Made by a program: the position numbers and the translations under genes. Below, piece by piece: positions 62,801 to 64,000 of a stretch of DNA of 64,000 nt (its first letter is position 1; each line of letters starts with the position of its first letter). A model generated the notes under the pieces. The model made no database searches, was not told the origin of the DNA, and was given only the letters and a program-made list of their open reading frames with translations. This stretch comes from Tenacibaculum finnmarkense genomovar ulcerans. GTDB lineage: Bacteria > Bacteroidota > Bacteroidia > Flavobacteriales > Flavobacteriaceae. The DNA lies in NCBI RefSeq assembly GCF_900239495.1, contig NZ_OENE01000019.1:33516-97515 (forward strand). The letters run 5' to 3'.

Positions 62801-64000
62801 ATTATTAATGAGCCTATTACTAAAATAATTATTAAACAAAGCCCTTTAGCAAAACAAGATAATATTGGAATTAGAATTTTAGACATCTGTTTAGGGTATC
62901 AAGATACCGACAGCGATGGAACCCCAGATTATTTAGACTTAGACTCTGATAACGACGGCTGTTCTGACGCTTTAGAAGGTGCTCAAACAACACTAACATT
63001 AGCAAGTGTAGATGGAAAAGGAATTTTAACAGGCGCAGTAGATGCTAATGGAGTTCCAACAATTGTAAATGGTGGTCAGGCAGATGTAAGTAGTACAGAC
63101 CCAGCAATAACAGGTGGTCAGTGTGATGATGATGGCGATGGTGTTGTAAATAAAGATGATAAATGTAATGGCTTTGATGATGCTATAGATTCAGATACCG
63201 ATGGAGTTCCAGACGGTTGCGATTTAGATAATGATAACGATGGTATTTTAGATAGTGTTGAATGTGGTGCTTTATTACCAGGTGCTGTTACTGGGATAGA
63301 TACAAACACACTAACAGGTACTTTTACCTCTAGTGTTTTGAGTACGGACTTTACATTAACATCTCCTTCTCAAATTGAATTACCTTTAGGAAACAAAATA
63401 CCTGTTGAATTTAAAAGTTACGCTGGTGTTACTGAAGGAATTTTAGCGTATTGGGACGAAGGAAATGTAATTCCAAATACGTTTGATATTAAATTCACCT
63501 TACAAGCGCCAGTAAATGGTGTGTTAAATGCTTTAAGAATAGCAAGTAATGCGCCAGGTTCTGCGTATGGAGCTCAAAATGCAAAGAAACAAATTACATT
63601 AACTTGGCCAGGAGGAACAAGTGCTGTTCTTAGTGACCCTTTAAATGAAATAGTAAACCTAACTGATGGTGCTGTAATTACATCTGGTACTATTTTGGAG
63701 TTAGATTCTGGTACCAATCAGATTCTAAACTCTCGATGGTATTTAGATATTGATTTAGCGGGAGTGTCATATCCTTTTTCTTTAGATTATCACACTGTTT
63801 CAAGTGTTTTAACAAGATATGAAGGTTTTTCTTTCCTTCCAAAAGGATGCTCAGATTTAGATGGAGATACACTTACGAATAATTTAGACCTCGATTCAGA
63901 TGCTGACGGATGTAACGACGTTTTAGAATCAGGAGGAATAGATGCTGATAATGATGGTATTTTAGATGGTACTGGCTTTGATGCAGATGGAAAAGTAACA
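59876..64000 (+). CDS. Giant secreted protein with thrombospondin type 3-like Ca-binding repeats, 3' end missing
   Basis: An uninterrupted frame of 1375 codons runs from ATG 59876 past the window. Residues 1-27 are a signal peptide (MNLSVYKKQVLLVTCLMFLL, cleavage after VFA). Acidic blocks of the DxDxDGxxD type (DFDGDSVLNKDDLDDDNDG near residue 115; again near 430, 675, 745, 1010 and 1090, some with Cys pairs) alternate with about 200-residue beta-sandwich-like modules. Modules begin with Cys after ILDT/ILDS and contain VxFTFS-type strands. This is the usual design of T9SS-secreted adhesins, so a C-terminal sorting domain is expected beyond the window. Role, probably adhesion or gliding, is inferred. 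Confidence 0.85.
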   Translation, partial: MNLSVYKKQVLLVTCLMFLLSITNVFANPYVKNATAYKSEVPFFIEKLSLNKTEVSLSSAAIYNKSYYKLGASKAIKKKETSFFEGMLNAVKGFVFSSKVTAAVFVVGGTGPGDDFDGDSVLNKDDLDDDNDGILDTDECSAIPLAEATLVFDENNPPNPSKTYSNVQSSGLNATVSFSGPANVAPATFLASDVFTLFASGGINGTETITFDFSDNPLNEVCFDIIHINGDATFGGDEIEFYATTESGMQLTNPILKPATATPAYNLQNGTATGSSTPNMAVATVGDGSVNSNLGVSFTSGVDKIKSITLLWRDVGGKVATHGIGFRNIDMTRNAALNCPNTDGDAYTDNFDLDSDNDGCSDAYEAGATTDTTADYQFPDVDTNNDGLVDAVDAGSDGAVDYTPTYAQTTDGTSSCPVLCTDPNKYGDTCDFDGDGVLNKDDLDDDNDGILDTDEGFCSDELTGTWTGSGASWSSSAGGVTVTCSSTFISPASLYSSGNDTFNTTNYWLPNVAGGASFIYDVNWDSAPEGPTTDIDLLTDDQGSGTLTFTFSTPVVSPVLHIDKLGGSSNGMSNSLNFTLVTPNITLKRLSGTDDFEVTGTTIQKTPNLVLIDVNSEALPEVNRGTAAGSVRLDGVFTSVTFNWKGVGFEGNGGDLIEFAVETCASTDTDSDGTPDYLDLDSDNDGCSDALEGAQTTLTLASVDGKGILTGAVDANGVPTIVSGGQADVSGADPAITGGQCDDDGDGVLNKDDICNGFDDKADNDGDLVPDGCDLDDDNDGILDSVEKTCSENGSIIWDSTTKGLLSNTFTASSSTATIIGTVATLATSSALQGPIYANGSGNANIDITSRGGSGAIIGNETVISFPSEVTFSEFNVRSIAAANGSPTIAPNYDETQIIEFYNGTTRVYFDGTLFTEGTGTIYHHPYYDGIDATYASGGPYYNKLTGVAYPGNTTTNVASPAYGGVSALEAGYKFIINEPITKIIIKQSPLAKQDNIGIRILDICLGYQDTDSDGTPDYLDLDSDNDGCSDALEGAQTTLTLASVDGKGILTGAVDANGVPTIVNGGQADVSSTDPAITGGQCDDDGDGVVNKDDKCNGFDDAIDSDTDGVPDGCDLDNDNDGILDSVECGALLPGAVTGIDTNTLTGTFTSSVLSTDFTLTSPSQIELPLGNKIPVEFKSYAGVTEGILAYWDEGNVIPNTFDIKFTLQAPVNGVLNALRIASNAPGSAYGAQNAKKQITLTWPGGTSAVLSDPLNEIVNLTDGAVITSGTILELDSGTNQILNSRWYLDIDLAGVSYPFSLDYHTVSSVLTRYEGFSFLPKGCSDLDGDTLTNNLDLDSDADGCNDVLESGGIDADNDGILDGTGFDADGKVT
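61898..62105 (+). repeat. Intragenic repeat unit, copy 1
   Basis: The first 145 bp (61898-62042) are identical to 62924-63068, and the next 60 bp differ at only a few positions. The offset is 1026 bp, a whole number of codons (342). It encodes the DYLDLDSDNDGCSDALEGA block and a linker of the giant protein. Confidence 0.9.
62924..63131 (+). repeat. Intragenic repeat unit, copy 2
   Basis: It is the partner of the copy at 61898-62105. The modules between the copies have diverged completely, so the unit has been copied or homogenised recently relative to its surroundings. Confidence 0.9.

Noticed and set aside
61900..63130. CRISPR-like repeat spacing in the adhesin region
   Set aside because: The repeats are over 140 bp, lie in one coding frame and have only two near-identical copies, so they are protein modules.

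Overview
This AT-rich window (roughly 30% G+C by eye) comes from a member of the Bacteroidota, most likely a marine Flavobacteriaceae of the Tenacibaculum/Polaribacter kind. The evidence is a TonB receptor with a carboxypeptidase-like N-terminal domain, a stand-alone type IX secretion (T9SS) sorting domain, DUF4834, YfhO and DUF4159 proteins, a GH3/beta-lactamase fusion, TAnnTTTG promoter elements and weak ribosome binding sites. Several genes start at TTG or GTG. I see no rRNA, tRNA, CRISPR array, transposase or integrase.

Region 1 (1-3.6 kb) is the most unusual part. A minus-strand cassette encodes, in transcription order, a 66-residue exported Trp-rich two-cysteine peptide, a propeller-type lipoprotein, a small exported protein, a thioredoxin-like CxxC lipoprotein, an OmpA-like protein and a signal peptidase I cut by the window edge. 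A perfect 32-bp palindrome separates the peptide gene from the rest. This looks like a dedicated system that makes, processes and displays a small peptide.

Region 2 (3.7-16.4 kb) holds small conserved proteins, a stand-alone AAA+ ATPase, a DEDD exonuclease, the NagZ/beta-lactamase fusion, an AraC-type regulator, rsmE, a GNAT-like protein and an outer-membrane protein with a long charged tail.

Region 3 (16.5-25 kb) is a plus-strand envelope-polysaccharide cluster: DUF4834, YfhO, a methyltransferase, two glycosyltransferases, UDP-GlcNAc 2-epimerase and a flippase. The last three start at TTG and abut or overlap one another.

Region 4 (25-37 kb) holds a Panacea-domain/two-TM pair (candidate toxin-antitoxin), a matrixin-type metalloprotease lipoprotein, htpG, a FabH-type synthase, a TonB receptor and a pyrR-pyrB-rnz operon. 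Two copies of an 81-82 bp dispersed hairpin repeat sit between convergent genes here.

Region 5 (37-51 kb) holds a SulP transporter, divergent oxyR and dps with a visible LysR-type operator, terC, a PhoX-like lipoprotein followed by a dihaem peroxidase, an AraC/TauE pair with candidate operators, and acs, a Crp-type regulator and a desaturase.

Region 6 (51-64 kb) holds manC, a SprT-like protein, an SDR, a beta-helix lipoprotein, glutaminyl cyclase, rpmE2, an FMN glutamate-synthase-like protein, a methyltransferase and the first 1375 codons of a giant secreted protein with calcium-binding thrombospondin-3-type repeats that runs off the window.
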